Origin: Burkholderiaceae bacterium
GTDB lineage: Bacteria; Pseudomonadota; Gammaproteobacteria; Burkholderiales; Burkholderiaceae_F
Length of the DNA stretch: 64,000 nt
Direction: 5' to 3'
Assembly: GCA_022843955.1 (NCBI GenBank)
Contig: JALHMQ010000002.1
Coordinates: 186,001 to 250,000 of the forward strand
In this document: piece after piece, positions 18,039 through 26,848 of the stretch
How the letters are laid out: every line of letters starts with the position of its first letter
Position numbering within the stretch: position 1 is the first letter of the stretch
Program-made: the position numbers and the translations under genes
The notes under the pieces: model-generated
What the model was told of the DNA's origin: nothing
What the model saw: the letters and a program-made list of their open reading frames with translations, nothing else
Databases searched by the model: none

Positions 18039-18815
18039 CTACCAGTGCTTGAGCTTGCTGCGCAGCCGCGCCACGGCCTGGCTGTGCAACTGACACACGC
18101 GCGACTCGGTCACGCCCATCACGGCGCCGATCTCGCGCAGGTTCATGTCCTGCTCGTAGTACATGCCCATCAGCAGCCGCTCTCGCTCGGGCAGTTCGCC
18201 GATGGCGGCCACCAGCGCGCCACGAAATCGCTTGTCGCGCAGGAACGCGCCCGGATCGCCGCCGCCTTCCGAGGTGTCGGCAACATGGCGCTCGAGATAG
18301 TCCTCGTCGTCGCCCCCACCGCCGCCCAGATCGTCAAAGTAGACGAGCTGCGCGCCGCGCGCCTCGTTGAGCATCTCCTGGTAGTCGGTGATGCTGATGC
18401 TCAGTTCGCGCGCGATCTCCGACTCGGTGGGCGCACGCTTGAGCTTGCCCTCCAGCCGGTGGATGGCGTTTTCGATGTCGCGCTGGCTCTTGCGCGCCGA
18501 GCGCGGCAGCCAGTCGTTGGCGCGCAGCTCGTCGAGCATCGCGCCGCGGATGCGGCTGGCGGCGTAGTGCTCGAACTGGGTGCCCTGCGATTCCTCGTAG
18601 CGGCCGACCGCATCCATCAGGCCCATCATGCCGGCCTGCACCATATCGTCCAGCTCCACGTTGGCCGGCAGCCGCGCGACCATCTGGTGCGCCAGTCGCC
18701 GCACCAGCGGTGCGTACTGCTTGACGTAATCCTGCCCTTGGATCGTGCCACGCGGCGTGTACACGAAGGCGTCGTTTCTCACGCCTGCTTCTCCTTCAGC
18801 CGCCGCATCGTTCAC
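18039..18815 (-). CDS. fliA: FliA, RNA polymerase sigma-28 factor
   Basis: FliA is the flagellar sigma factor that reads the late promoters found in this window. In 258 residues it shows region 2 (KQYAPLVRRLAHQMVARLPA, LDDMVQAGMMGLMDAVGRYE), region 3 (PTESEIARELSISITDYQEM) and region 4 with its helix-turn-helix (MNLREIGAVMGVTESRVCQL). The GTG at 18813-18815 gives a 15-20 residue N-terminal extension over most FliA proteins; an internal GTG reading MRNDAFVYT is an alternative start. The gene overlaps the flhG-like gene by 20 nt. A Gly/Asp-rich loop (GGGGGDDEDY) sits between regions 3 and 4. Confidence 0.96.
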   Translation of the reverse strand: MNDAAAEGEAGVRNDAFVYTPRGTIQGQDYVKQYAPLVRRLAHQMVARLPANVELDDMVQAGMMGLMDAVGRYEESQGTQFEHYAASRIRGAMLDELRANDWLPRSARKSQRDIENAIHRLEGKLKRAPTESEIARELSISITDYQEMLNEARGAQLVYFDDLGGGGGDDEDYLERHVADTSEGGGDPGAFLRDKRFRGALVAAIGELPERERLLMGMYYEQDMNLREIGAVMGVTESRVCQLHSQAVARLRSKLKHW

Positions 18816-19596
18816 CGCAGCCTCTTTGCGTCAGTTCCATCCGTGCCAATGACCAGCCGCCCGCCGCGCGGATCACGCCGCCCAGGTCGCGTCCCACCTG
18901 TACTGCGCCGGCAAACTGCACGGCCACGGGCCTGTGCGCTGCCGTCGGCCGGATCGCCAACCTTTGAGCCAGCGTAGCCGCCGACCCGGCATCCATACCC
19001 AGAAAAAGGAGCCGAAAAGCGGTCGTCACGGCGCGCTCGGTCGGCACGTCTTCAGTCGGCAACTGCGCGGCGAGGGTGTCGAGTTCGCGCAGGCTGCGGT
19101 TGATCTGCGCCGCCTCGGGCAGCAGCGGCACCAGCAGGTCGCCCGCCGGCAGGCGGGCCACGGTGGCCACCGCCGTGGCCGGCAAGAGCAGCAGGATGAG
19201 ATTGCAGCCGCCGCGTGCCGCCAGTGCCGCGTCCAGCGGTGCCAGCAGCGCGGTCAGCGACGTGCGCGCCACCTGCGCCAGCTGCAGCGCACGCGCTGCC
19301 GGCACGATCATCAGGTCGGCACCGGCATCGACCAGCGTGGCGTCGTACGGGCACTCGCCGCGCACCGCATGCGCCAGATCGAAGCGCGCCCGCAGGCCGA
19401 GTGCCGCGGCCACCTGCGCGCGCGCCGCATCCACCACCAGCGTGCGCTCGCCGTGCCGCGCGAACCCCTGCGCCAGCTTGGCGACCCAGCTGGTGCGGGT
19501 GGCGCAGTGCAGTTCCGGCAGCAGCACCGGCAACAGCCGCAGCGTGGGCCGCGCAAACAACCGGCGCAGCGTGGCCGCCTGGTCGACGTCAAACAT
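18796..19596 (-). CDS. flhG: FlhG/FleN-like MinD-family protein lacking a Walker A motif
   Basis: FlhG ATPases set flagellar number and position together with FlhF. This 266-residue protein lies exactly where FlhG is expected, between flhF and fliA and overlapping both. It follows the MinD layout: FARHGERTLVVDAARAQVAA, then LGLRARFDLAHAVRGECPYD and LMIVPAARAL. Where family members have KGGVGKT it reads CATRTSWVAK, so the P-loop glycines and the Gly-Lys-Thr are missing. Known: Walker A is needed for ATP-driven dimerisation. Inferred: the protein is a pseudo-ATPase or works by another partner. There is no frameshift, and the rest of the frame looks maintained. Confidence 0.78.
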   Translation of the reverse strand: MFDVDQAATLRRLFARPTLRLLPVLLPELHCATRTSWVAKLAQGFARHGERTLVVDAARAQVAAALGLRARFDLAHAVRGECPYDATLVDAGADLMIVPAARALQLAQVARTSLTALLAPLDAALAARGGCNLILLLLPATAVATVARLPAGDLLVPLLPEAAQINRSLRELDTLAAQLPTEDVPTERAVTTAFRLLFLGMDAGSAATLAQRLAIRPTAAHRPVAVQFAGAVQVGRDLGGVIRAAGGWSLARMELTQRGCGERCGG

Positions 19597-21451
19597 GCGA
19601 GGCCGTGGCGCGGGCCACCTGGGTCAGATGAGCGAGCGCGGTGCCTTCGTCCTCGGCCAGCTCGAACAGCTGGTTGGCCGGCTTGAGCGCCAGGTGCGCG
19701 AGCAGGCGGGCGTTGGGCAGATGCAGGTCTTCCGGCACGCGCTGGCCGTTGGTCAGCGCGATCAGCTTGAGCTTGTGGCGCAACGCGCAGTCGAGCGCGC
19801 CGCCGATGCGGGCCGCCTCGTCGAGCTTGGTGAGGATGGTGCCGATCGCCTCGTGCGCACGCCAGGCGCGCGCGGTGTCGTCCAGTGTCTCGGCGTGCGA
19901 GGCGGCATTGAGCAGCAGCACCGGCTGCACCCGCTGCGCGCCCTGGCCGGCCTGGGCCAATGTGGCGAGCATCTCGGCCAGGCGCTCGTCGCGCGGACCG
20001 ACGCCGCAGGTGTCGATCAAGACCAGTCGCTTGGTGGTGAGCGACGCCAGCAGTTCGCGCAGCGTGGCGGCGTCCTGCGCCAGGTGCACCGGCGTGCCAA
20101 GGATGCGACCGTAGGTGCGCAGCTGCTCGTGGGCGGCGACGCGATAGGCATCGAGCGTGATCAGGCCGAGCGAGGCGGTGCCGTACTTGACGGCAAAGCG
20201 CGCCGCCAGCTTGGCCACCGTGGTGGTCTTGCCCACGCCCGTGGGGCCGATCAGCGCATACACGCCGCCGCGATCGACCAGGCTGTCGTCGGCGGTGGCG
20301 CAGCGCATGTTGTGCGAGATCACCTCCTGCATCCAGGCATCGGCGGCCTCGGCATCGGCCAGCTCCGGCGCGTTCAGCGCCACCTTGCGGGCGACATCCA
20401 CCGAGAAGCCGGCGGTGAGCAGGCGCGTCATCACGCGCGTCTGCAGCGGATTGCGGCGCATCGAGTCGGTGGCGGCCACCGTGCTCGACAGCGAACTCAA
20501 CTGCTGCTGCAGCGACGCGCGCAGGCTGGCCAGCTCAGCCATCAGCTGAGCGTTGGCCGGGCCGGCGTCGGACTGCGACAAGCGGATCTCGGTGCGCGGC
20601 GTTGTCTCGGCCGATGCGGCGGGCGCGGCGACCACGGGCGCAGCAACGGCGACCGGCGCCACCGCGGCGGGCGTAACCGTCCGCGCCATCACCGGCACGG
20701 CGACAGCGGCAGGCGCAACCGTCCGCGCCGCGTATTGCGCTGCCGGCTGAGTGGCGGCCGCCGTTAGTTCGGCGTTGCTGTTGATGTCCTGCGACTCGCG
20801 CGACGGGCGCCGGCGGAACACCGCGGGCGCCGGCGTGGCGCCGGCGGGCGCGCCAGCGCGCGCATGGTTGGGTAGCCAGGTGTCGATGTCCGGCGTGGCG
20901 GCGCGCGGGACGCGGGCGGCCGTGCCTTGCGCGCTGCGCGTGCCCGCGGTGGTGGACGGCACCGTGCGCGCGGCAAGCGGCGCCGGCATGCGCGTGACCG
21001 GCATCATCGACGGGTCGAAGCACGTGTCGCTCCACCCGGTGTTCCACGCGCTCTCATCGACGTCGTCGTCAGTGGGCGCAGCGGCCACCGCACCGTACAA
21101 GGACGCCGGGCCGGTGGTCGCAGTGACGGTCGGCGGCGCGGTGCGCGGTCCGGCCTCGGCCTGGCCCTGACGCCGCAGGTAGTCGCGGAACGACTCGACC
21201 GGCGGGCCGATGCGGCGCACCCCGGGCGCGATCTGCACCGCCACCTGGGTCGCACCGTTAGGCCCCTGCGTGGGCGGCCGGCGTGCATCCTCGACGATCG
21301 CCTCGACCGCCTGGGCACCGGCGGCAAGGATCTCGATGTGCCCGTTGGCGACCCGCTTGTTCGACAGGATCACCGCGTCGTCGCCGAGGTCGCGGCGCAC
21401 CTGCGCCATCGCATCCTTGGTCGACGCTGCCACGAATCGCTTGAAGCTCAT
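19589..21451 (-). CDS. flhF: FlhF, SRP-like GTPase for flagellar placement
   Basis: FlhF is a signal-recognition-particle-type GTPase that places the first flagellar parts at the pole or chosen site. The ATG at 21449-21451, with AGGAG upstream, gives MSFKRFVAASTKDAMAQVRR, then DLGDDAVILSNKRV, the usual FlhF start. A long Ala/Pro/Thr-rich variable middle (about 50-280) precedes the NG domain (about 285-620). That domain has P-loop GPTGVGKTTTVAKLA, LITLDAYRVAAHEQL, LVLIDTCGVGPRDER and LTKLDEAARIGGALD. At 620 residues it is longer than average because of the linker. It is cotranscribed with flhA upstream and the flhG-like gene downstream. Confidence 0.95.
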   Translation of the reverse strand: MSFKRFVAASTKDAMAQVRRDLGDDAVILSNKRVANGHIEILAAGAQAVEAIVEDARRPPTQGPNGATQVAVQIAPGVRRIGPPVESFRDYLRRQGQAEAGPRTAPPTVTATTGPASLYGAVAAAPTDDDVDESAWNTGWSDTCFDPSMMPVTRMPAPLAARTVPSTTAGTRSAQGTAARVPRAATPDIDTWLPNHARAGAPAGATPAPAVFRRRPSRESQDINSNAELTAAATQPAAQYAARTVAPAAVAVPVMARTVTPAAVAPVAVAAPVVAAPAASAETTPRTEIRLSQSDAGPANAQLMAELASLRASLQQQLSSLSSTVAATDSMRRNPLQTRVMTRLLTAGFSVDVARKVALNAPELADAEAADAWMQEVISHNMRCATADDSLVDRGGVYALIGPTGVGKTTTVAKLAARFAVKYGTASLGLITLDAYRVAAHEQLRTYGRILGTPVHLAQDAATLRELLASLTTKRLVLIDTCGVGPRDERLAEMLATLAQAGQGAQRVQPVLLLNAASHAETLDDTARAWRAHEAIGTILTKLDEAARIGGALDCALRHKLKLIALTNGQRVPEDLHLPNARLLAHLALKPANQLFELAEDEGTALAHLTQVARATASHV

Positions 21452-21524
21452 TGTCTTGCTCCTGTATCGGACCGGGCCATCCCATGGCATCCCTGGTCGG
21501 CCTGCGTTTCAATCAGTACGTTCA

Positions 21525-23624
21525 TCAGGCGCCGCCCAGCACCGTGCTGACGCGGATCTGGCTGGTCTCCGGCACTTCGGCATGGCCGATCACGCGCAAC
21601 CTGGGTGCTGCCCGGCGCAGCAGCCGCACCAGCGGTACGCGTAGACGGTCGGGCACCAGCAGCGTCGGCGCCAGACCCATGTCTTCCTGTCGCTGCGAGG
21701 CGGCGGCCGCCCCGCGCTGGATCAGGTCCACCAGGCCCGGCTCGATTGCCGCGCCTTCGGCACCAGTGCCGTTGCCCATCGACTGCACCAGCACCTTTTC
21801 CAGTTCCGGGTCCAGTGCCACCACCGACAGCTCGCGCGTGGAGCCGAACAGCGTCTGCGCGATCGAGGCGCGCAGCGCGGCGCGCACGTGGGCCGTCAGC
21901 TCGTTGGGATCGGTGCTGCGCTGGGCGACATCGGCCAGCGTCTCGACGATGCTGCGCAGGTCGCGGATGTGCAGGCCTTCGTCGAGCAGGTTCTGCAGCA
22001 CCCGCTGCAGCGTCGACAGCGGGATCAGCTTGGGCACCAGGTCGTCGAGCAGCTTGGGCGCGTGCTTGGCCACGTGGTCGATCAGCGCCTGGGTTTCCTG
22101 GCGGCCGAGCAGCGCGCCGGCGTTGGATGCCAGCAGGTGATTGATATGGGTGGCAACCACGGTGGCGCAGTCGACCACGGTGTAGCCGAGTACCTGCGCG
22201 GCGTCGCGCGTGCGTGGTTCGATCCACACCGCGGGCAGGCCGAACGCCGGGTCCTTGGTGGCGGTGCCGGGCACCGGTTGCGTGACGCCGCCCGGATTGA
22301 TCGCCAGCATCATGCCGTTGAACGCTTCGCCTTCGCCCACCACCACGCCCTTGAGCAGCACGCGGTACTGGCTGGGCTTCAGTTCCAGGTTGTCGCGGAT
22401 GTGCACCGGCGGCGGCAAGAATCCGATCTCCTGCGCGAATTTCTTGCGGATCGCCTTGATGCGCTTGAGCAGTTCGCCATCTTGCGCCTGGTCCACCAGC
22501 GGGATCAGGCGGTAGCCGACTTCGAGGCCGAGCACGTCCAGCGGCACCACGTCGTCCCAGCTGGCCTCCTGCGGCGGCGGCGCATCCGCTGCCGCCCGTT
22601 CGGCCGACTGCGCCGGCGCCGCGGCTACCTGGTTTTTCTGGTGCAACGTCCAGGCCATGAAGCCGGCGATCGCGGAAAACAGCAGGAACACGAACCACGG
22701 CATGCCGGGGATCACGCCCAAGATGCCGAGGATCGCCGCAGTGATGCCCAGCGCGCGCGGCATCGAGAACAACTGCTTGGCCACCTGGCCGCCGAGGTCG
22801 TCGCCGTCCTTGCCCACGCGCGAGACGATCAGGCCGGCGGCGATCGAGATCACCAGGCCCGGGATCAGTGCGACCAGACCGTCGCCGATGGTCAGCAGCA
22901 CGTAGGTCTCGACCGCCTGCTCGACCGCCAAGCCGTGCGTCAGCATGCCGATCGCCAGGCCGCCGATCATGTTGATGAACAGGATCAGGATGCCGGCGAT
23001 GGCGTCGCCGCGCACGTACTTGCTGGCGCCATCCATGGCGCCGTAGAAGTCGGCTTCCTGCGAGATCTCCTCGCGACGACGCTTGGCTTCCTTGTCGTCG
23101 ATGATGCCGGCGTTCAGATCGGCGTCGATCGCCATCTGCTTGCCGGGCATCGCATCCAGCGTGAAGCGCGCGGCCACCTCGGCGATGCGGCCGGCACCCT
23201 TGGTGATCACCACGAAGTTGATCACCACCAGGATCGAGAACACGATGATGCCGACCGCGAAGCTGCCGCCGATGACAAAGTGGCCGAAGCTCTCGATCAC
23301 CTTGCCGGCGGCATCGGGGCCGGTATGGCCATCGGTCAGCACTGCGCGCGTGGACGCCACGTTCAGCGACAGGCGCATCAGCGTGGTCAGCAGCAGCACC
23401 GTCGGGAATGCCGCGAAATCCAGCGGCCGGCGCGTGTAGACCGCCACCATGAGCACGATCAGGCTGATCGCGATGTTGAATGTGAACAGCACGTCGAGCA
23501 GGAACGGCGGCAGCGGCAGCACCATCATCGCCAGGACCAGGAAGGCGAGGATGGGCAGGGCGAGCTGGCGCCAGGGCACGGCTCTCAAGAACGGGTGATC
23601 GAACGCCGCAGCCAAACTATTCAT
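21525..23624 (-). CDS. flhA: FlhA, flagellar export apparatus protein
   Basis: FlhA forms the nonameric export gate ring. The start at 23622-23624 gives MNSLAAAFDHPFLRAVPWRQ and 699 residues, a normal length. The N-terminal half has about eight membrane helices and the family signatures NIAISLIVLMVAVYTRRPLD, VVINFVVITKGAGRIAEVAA and RFTLDAMPGKQMAIDADLNA. The cytoplasmic half ends with VPLVRLLRRAAPRLRVIGHA. A 20-residue upstream extension in frame is not expected. The 333-nt gap to flhB holds repeats of families D and E. Confidence 0.96.
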   Translation of the reverse strand: MNSLAAAFDHPFLRAVPWRQLALPILAFLVLAMMVLPLPPFLLDVLFTFNIAISLIVLMVAVYTRRPLDFAAFPTVLLLTTLMRLSLNVASTRAVLTDGHTGPDAAGKVIESFGHFVIGGSFAVGIIVFSILVVINFVVITKGAGRIAEVAARFTLDAMPGKQMAIDADLNAGIIDDKEAKRRREEISQEADFYGAMDGASKYVRGDAIAGILILFINMIGGLAIGMLTHGLAVEQAVETYVLLTIGDGLVALIPGLVISIAAGLIVSRVGKDGDDLGGQVAKQLFSMPRALGITAAILGILGVIPGMPWFVFLLFSAIAGFMAWTLHQKNQVAAAPAQSAERAAADAPPPQEASWDDVVPLDVLGLEVGYRLIPLVDQAQDGELLKRIKAIRKKFAQEIGFLPPPVHIRDNLELKPSQYRVLLKGVVVGEGEAFNGMMLAINPGGVTQPVPGTATKDPAFGLPAVWIEPRTRDAAQVLGYTVVDCATVVATHINHLLASNAGALLGRQETQALIDHVAKHAPKLLDDLVPKLIPLSTLQRVLQNLLDEGLHIRDLRSIVETLADVAQRSTDPNELTAHVRAALRASIAQTLFGSTRELSVVALDPELEKVLVQSMGNGTGAEGAAIEPGLVDLIQRGAAAASQRQEDMGLAPTLLVPDRLRVPLVRLLRRAAPRLRVIGHAEVPETSQIRVSTVLGGA

Positions 23625-23748
23625 GGAACGCAGCTCCGACGGTGCCCTGGCGCGCGGCTTCGCCGGCGCCCAATGGACGAACAAGGGGGCGGCGGGGCCC
23701 CGGCGAAGCCGGGGACTCAGATGAGGCCCGACGGGCCAGCGCGAAGCG

Positions 23749-23773
23749 CTGACCCCCTCGTGCTCCCCGAGCC
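23749..23773 (+). repeat. copy 2 of the CCCCCTCGTG repeat (family D), flhB-flhA gap
   Basis: The 25 bases beginning CTGACCCCCTCGTGCTCCCC match 34007-34031 at about 22 positions and the minus strand of 5391-5414. About 75-80 nt upstream both plus-strand copies also share GGACGAAC followed by AG. This copy faces against the direction of flhB-flhA transcription. Confidence 0.65.
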
Positions 23774-23818
23774 GGGGTGACGCGTCCTTCGAACACGATG
23801 TCGGTGGGCCCGGTTTGC

Positions 23819-23933
23819 TCCCTCCCCTTCAAGGGGAGGGCTGGGGTGGGGATGGGTTGGGGCTGGATGAGTGGCGACCCCGTGCCGCTGAAACCCATCC
23901 CCACCCCTTCCCCCTCCCCTTGAAAGGGAGGGG
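23819..23933. repeat. long imperfect inverted repeat in the 333-nt flhB-flhA gap (family E)
   Basis: The left part (23819-23858) contains CCTCCCCTTCAAGGGGAGG followed by GGGGTGGGGATGGGTT. The right part (23892-23933) is its near complement, starting AACCCATCCCCACCCC and ending CCTTGAAAGGGAGG. Each part also holds its own short palindrome. Sequences of this kind are dispersed in many proteobacterial genomes. Together with family D it fills the region 23625-23957, where I see no gene. Confidence 0.8.
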
Positions 23934-23957
23934 AAAAGGTCAGAGCGCGTTCGCGCT

Positions 23958-25109
23958 TCATGCCACCGCCCTCGGCGCCAGCGGATCGAGGCCGTCGGGC
24001 ACGTCGATGTCGCGCGGCTTGGTGGGGTGCGGCGCCTGGCCGGCGGCAAAGCTGCGCAGCTGGAACACGTAGGCGAGCACCTGGGCCACCGCGGTGTAGA
24101 GCGCGGCAGGAATTTCCTGGCCGAGTTCCACGTGCTTGTGCAGAGCACGCGCCAGCGGCGGCGCTTCGAGCTGCGGCACGCCGGCTTCGCGTGCCAGTTC
24201 CTTGATCTTCTCGGCGACCGCGTCCACACCCTTGGCCACCACCACCGGCGCGCGATGGCGGCCTTCCATGTACTTGAGTGCGACCGCGAAGTGAGTCGGG
24301 TTGGTCACCACCACGTCGGCCTTGGGCACGGCAGCCATCATCCGGCGGCGCGCCATCTCGCGCTGCTGCTGGCGGATCTGGCCCTTGATATGCGGGTCGC
24401 CCTCGGTCTCCTTCTGCTCGGTCTTCACTTCCTGCAGCGACATCTTCAGCTGCGAGTGGTGCTGCCAGAGTTGGAACGGCACGTCGATCGCGCTGGTCAG
24501 CGCCAGCGTGGCGACCAGCAGGGAGAACGCAGTGGCGAACATCCAGCCGAAGTGCGGCAAACCAGCAGACAGTGCCTGATGCGACAGGCTGGCGAACTCG
24601 TCCAGGTGCGCGTAGACGTACCAGGCGCCGACCACCGCCAGCAGCACCGACGCCAGCATGACCTTGACCAGTTCGGCCAGCGCCTGCAGCGAGAACATGC
24701 GGCCGAAGCCCTTGAACAGACTGATGCGATCGAGCTTGGGCGCCAGCGCGCTGGAGGAGTAGTTGAAGCCGCCGATCAGCATCGGCGCAGCGAAGGCCGC
24801 GATCACGAGCAGCACAAGGAGCGGGGCCAGCGCCAGCAGCGCCGTGTTGGTCAGTTCAGCCAGGCGCACGATCATCTGCGCCGGGTCGGTCAGCGTGACG
24901 GCGTCGAAGCTCAAGCCGCGCACGATCACGCGGCGGCCGGAGTCCATCAGCGGACCGGACGACAGCACCAGCACGCCGGTGGCCGTGCCGAGCATCAGCA
25001 AATGCGCCAGGTAGCGCGAGCGCGGCACCTGGCCTTCGCGGCGCGCGTCCTCCAGCCGTTTCGCTGAAGGTTCTAGCGTCTTTTCCTGTGCGGTGTCGTT
25101 GTCGGCCAC
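23958..25109 (-). CDS. flhB: FlhB, export apparatus switch protein
   Basis: FlhB switches export from hook to filament substrates. The GTG at 25107-25109 gives MADNDTAQEKTLEPSAKRLE, close to the usual FlhB start; an ATG 33 nt upstream at 25142 is possible but adds an atypical tail. The 383 residues hold four membrane helices in the first half, then a cytoplasmic domain with the autocleavage motif NPTH (VVVTNPTHFAVALKYMEGRH). The C-terminus continues RAPHPTKP-like Pro-rich sequence. It is the first gene of flhB-flhA-flhF-flhG-fliA and has a near-perfect FliA promoter about 100 nt upstream. Confidence 0.95.
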   Translation of the reverse strand: MADNDTAQEKTLEPSAKRLEDARREGQVPRSRYLAHLLMLGTATGVLVLSSGPLMDSGRRVIVRGLSFDAVTLTDPAQMIVRLAELTNTALLALAPLLVLLVIAAFAAPMLIGGFNYSSSALAPKLDRISLFKGFGRMFSLQALAELVKVMLASVLLAVVGAWYVYAHLDEFASLSHQALSAGLPHFGWMFATAFSLLVATLALTSAIDVPFQLWQHHSQLKMSLQEVKTEQKETEGDPHIKGQIRQQQREMARRRMMAAVPKADVVVTNPTHFAVALKYMEGRHRAPVVVAKGVDAVAEKIKELAREAGVPQLEAPPLARALHKHVELGQEIPAALYTAVAQVLAYVFQLRSFAAGQAPHPTKPRDIDVPDGLDPLAPRAVA

Positions 25110-25205
25110 GGACCTGTCGATCCCGCCGCATGCCGAACGCACGCGCGCAGATCGCCCTGGTAATGGCCAGGAGTATCCGGATCGGACTACCGCCCTATTC
25201 GACGA

Positions 25206-25232
25206 ATATCGGCAGCAGTCGCGGCCACTTTA
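25206..25232 (-). promoter_or_regulatory. sigma-28 promoter for flhB-flhA-flhF-flhG-fliA
   Basis: On the minus strand TAAAGTGG (25225-25232), 11 nt, then GCCGATAT (25206-25213). Spacing and both hexamer cores match the FliA consensus. It would make fliA transcription partly autogenous. The surrounding region 25110-25430 holds no other gene I can support. Confidence 0.78.
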
Positions 25233-25332
25233 GGGTGCGCGCGAAGTCTTTTTGCGCTTGACGCCCGGCCTAAGCGCCGAACTGCCCGGCGTTTTCCCGC
25301 CAATCTTGAGTCCCATTTGACCGTCCCTCCCC

Positions 25333-25359
25333 TCAAGCCGGGAGTCGCCGCGCCGATCA
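25333..25359 (+). promoter_or_regulatory. sigma-28 promoter for the unrecognised gene at 25431
   Basis: TCAAGCCG at 25333-25340, 11 nt, then GCCGATCA at 25352-25359 on the plus strand. The predicted transcript would start near 25366, about 65 nt before the gene. It is divergent from the flhB promoter about 100 nt away. Confidence 0.7.
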
Positions 25360-25430
25360 CTCACTGGAATGCCCGGAACAGATCGGGCGACACCAAAGTT
25401 CACGCGCAGCGCCGCATGCATGGGGATTCA

Positions 25431-25874
25431 ATGACACGCCTTGAGTTGGTCAAGCAGTTGGCAGATGCCGTGACACGCCCGGTCAACCAGTACGCGATCG
25501 AGATCACCGAATCGACGCCGACGCCCACGCCATTGACCGCGCCGGCAGCCACGCAGGAGGTCACCGATCTGTACGTCTGGTTCGAGGACACCTCCGAACG
25601 TCTGCGCCAGGGCGCCAGCCGCGGTGCCGCCGGCCTGCCCGAGTCGCTGCTGCCGTGGCCGCAGGACGGCGACGCGACGATGAAGATCATCGAACGCCGC
25701 TACGCTGCCGGCCATCTGCATCTGTTGGCCGCCGTGCGCCTGCGCGTGCGCGGCAAGTACGGCGAGCGCATCGCCGCCATCTACACCGCCGCCCTCAGCG
25801 TGGGCACCGTCGCGTGGATCGGCACCGGGTCGCAGTACGAACAGGCCTGGGACGAGCTGTACGCCGCGGAGTAG
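25431..25874 (+). CDS. unrecognised cytoplasmic protein, predicted member of the FliA regulon
   Basis: I do not recognise this 147-residue protein. From the ATG at 25431 it reads MTRLELVKQLADAVTRPVNQ, then a Thr/Pro-rich stretch (TESTPTPTPLTAPA). An acidic segment TDLYVWFEDTSERLRQGASR precedes a charged C-terminal half (IIERRYAAGHLHLLAAVRLR, then VRGKYGERIAAIYTAALSVG), ending EQAWDELYAAE. No signal peptide, membrane helix or known motif is visible. An in-frame ATG at 25416 is an alternative start. It is divergent from flhB and convergent with ycgR, and carries its own FliA-type promoter, so a late flagellar or chemotaxis role is inferred from context only. Confidence 0.7.
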   Translation: MTRLELVKQLADAVTRPVNQYAIEITESTPTPTPLTAPAATQEVTDLYVWFEDTSERLRQGASRGAAGLPESLLPWPQDGDATMKIIERRYAAGHLHLLAAVRLRVRGKYGERIAAIYTAALSVGTVAWIGTGSQYEQAWDELYAAE

Positions 25875-25963
25875 CTCGAAGTCAGCCGATGTCAGTAGAC
25901 GCGGCGCGGGCGCGGCGCCCCGCATGACCGCGGCTGCCGGTCACGACGGCTCAGCGCACCGTG

Positions 25964-26728
25964 TTACGCCGCCTGCGGCGGCAGCCCGAGCCGGCGGTGA
26001 TCGGCATCCAGCTTGTTCACATAGCGCTGGATCAGCGTGCGCGCCAGCGGCGTGACATCGACGAACTCGCAGCCCACCGCGCGCGCGCGCTCTTCGTCCG
26101 GGCGCCGCACCAGGTGGCGCACCTGCAGGCTCACCCCGACCGAGCCGATCTCCGGCAGGTCGAGGAAGCACTCATTCACGCGCATGCCGTCGGCCAGCTC
26201 GAACTTCTGCGGCTGCGCCACCACCGCCACGCCGCCGATGCTGATGTCGAGCAAGCGCAGCTTCTCGTACTGGCGGCCGTCGGCGCCGTACGGCACCAGG
26301 CAGTGTGCCGGCCGCGTGACCGGCGTGCGCACCCGGTAGAAGTCGCGCCGTTGCAGGCGCAGCAGTTGCTCGGGCAGCCGCACCCGGAACGCCGGCTTGT
26401 CTTCGAACGTGGAGGCCTCGGCGCGGCGGGCGGTGAACTGCACCTTGATGTGGTCGATGAAGGCGACGAAGGTCAGTGCGTCGGCGGCGAGCAGCCGTCG
26501 ATGCATCTCATCGTCGCTCGGGATGTCGAACAGCACCTCTTCGAAGTCGGGGTTGACCGCGAGCAGCGCGGTCACGGCGAAGCCGGCCTGGGCATCGAAG
26601 TACACGGTGGTCAGGGTCCCCGAGCGGCCGACCGCCTGCAGCAGCGCAATGATCTCGGCGCGCGCATAGACGGTGAACGGCGCCAGATCCGGTGATTCGG
26701 GTTCGGGAAAGGGCGAAGTCATGCCCAT
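25964..26728 (-). CDS. ycgR: YcgR, c-di-GMP-binding flagellar brake protein
   Basis: YcgR slows the motor when cyclic di-GMP is high. In 254 residues it has the YcgR N-terminal domain (FTVYARAEIIALLQAVGRSG, PSDDEMHRRLLAADALTFVA) and a C-terminal PilZ domain with both ligand motifs: RRDFYRVRTP (the RxxxR box) and DISIGG (the DxSxxG box). It is downstream of the FlhB-C-like gene with a gap of about 120 nt and may belong to the filament-block transcript. Its presence beside a second PilZ protein at 39051 suggests two c-di-GMP inputs. Confidence 0.93.
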   Translation of the reverse strand: MGMTSPFPEPESPDLAPFTVYARAEIIALLQAVGRSGTLTTVYFDAQAGFAVTALLAVNPDFEEVLFDIPSDDEMHRRLLAADALTFVAFIDHIKVQFTARRAEASTFEDKPAFRVRLPEQLLRLQRRDFYRVRTPVTRPAHCLVPYGADGRQYEKLRLLDISIGGVAVVAQPQKFELADGMRVNECFLDLPEIGSVGVSLQVRHLVRRPDEERARAVGCEFVDVTPLARTLIQRYVNKLDADHRRLGLPPQAA

Positions 26729-26848
26729 CGTCTAGTCCTCGCGCGTGGCCGCGTCGCCGACGCAGCGCACGTGCCGGGTGAATCGGGGACGCCTCTGCGC
26801 GGGCGGCCTGAACAACGTACCACCGACTGGCGCTTGCCAACAGGCATC

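Noticed and set aside
25230-25421. A 63-codon minus-strand frame ending in a basic run (KRKK) between flhB and the orphan gene
   Set aside because: It covers both FliA promoters, has no ribosome binding site and no recognisable pattern.
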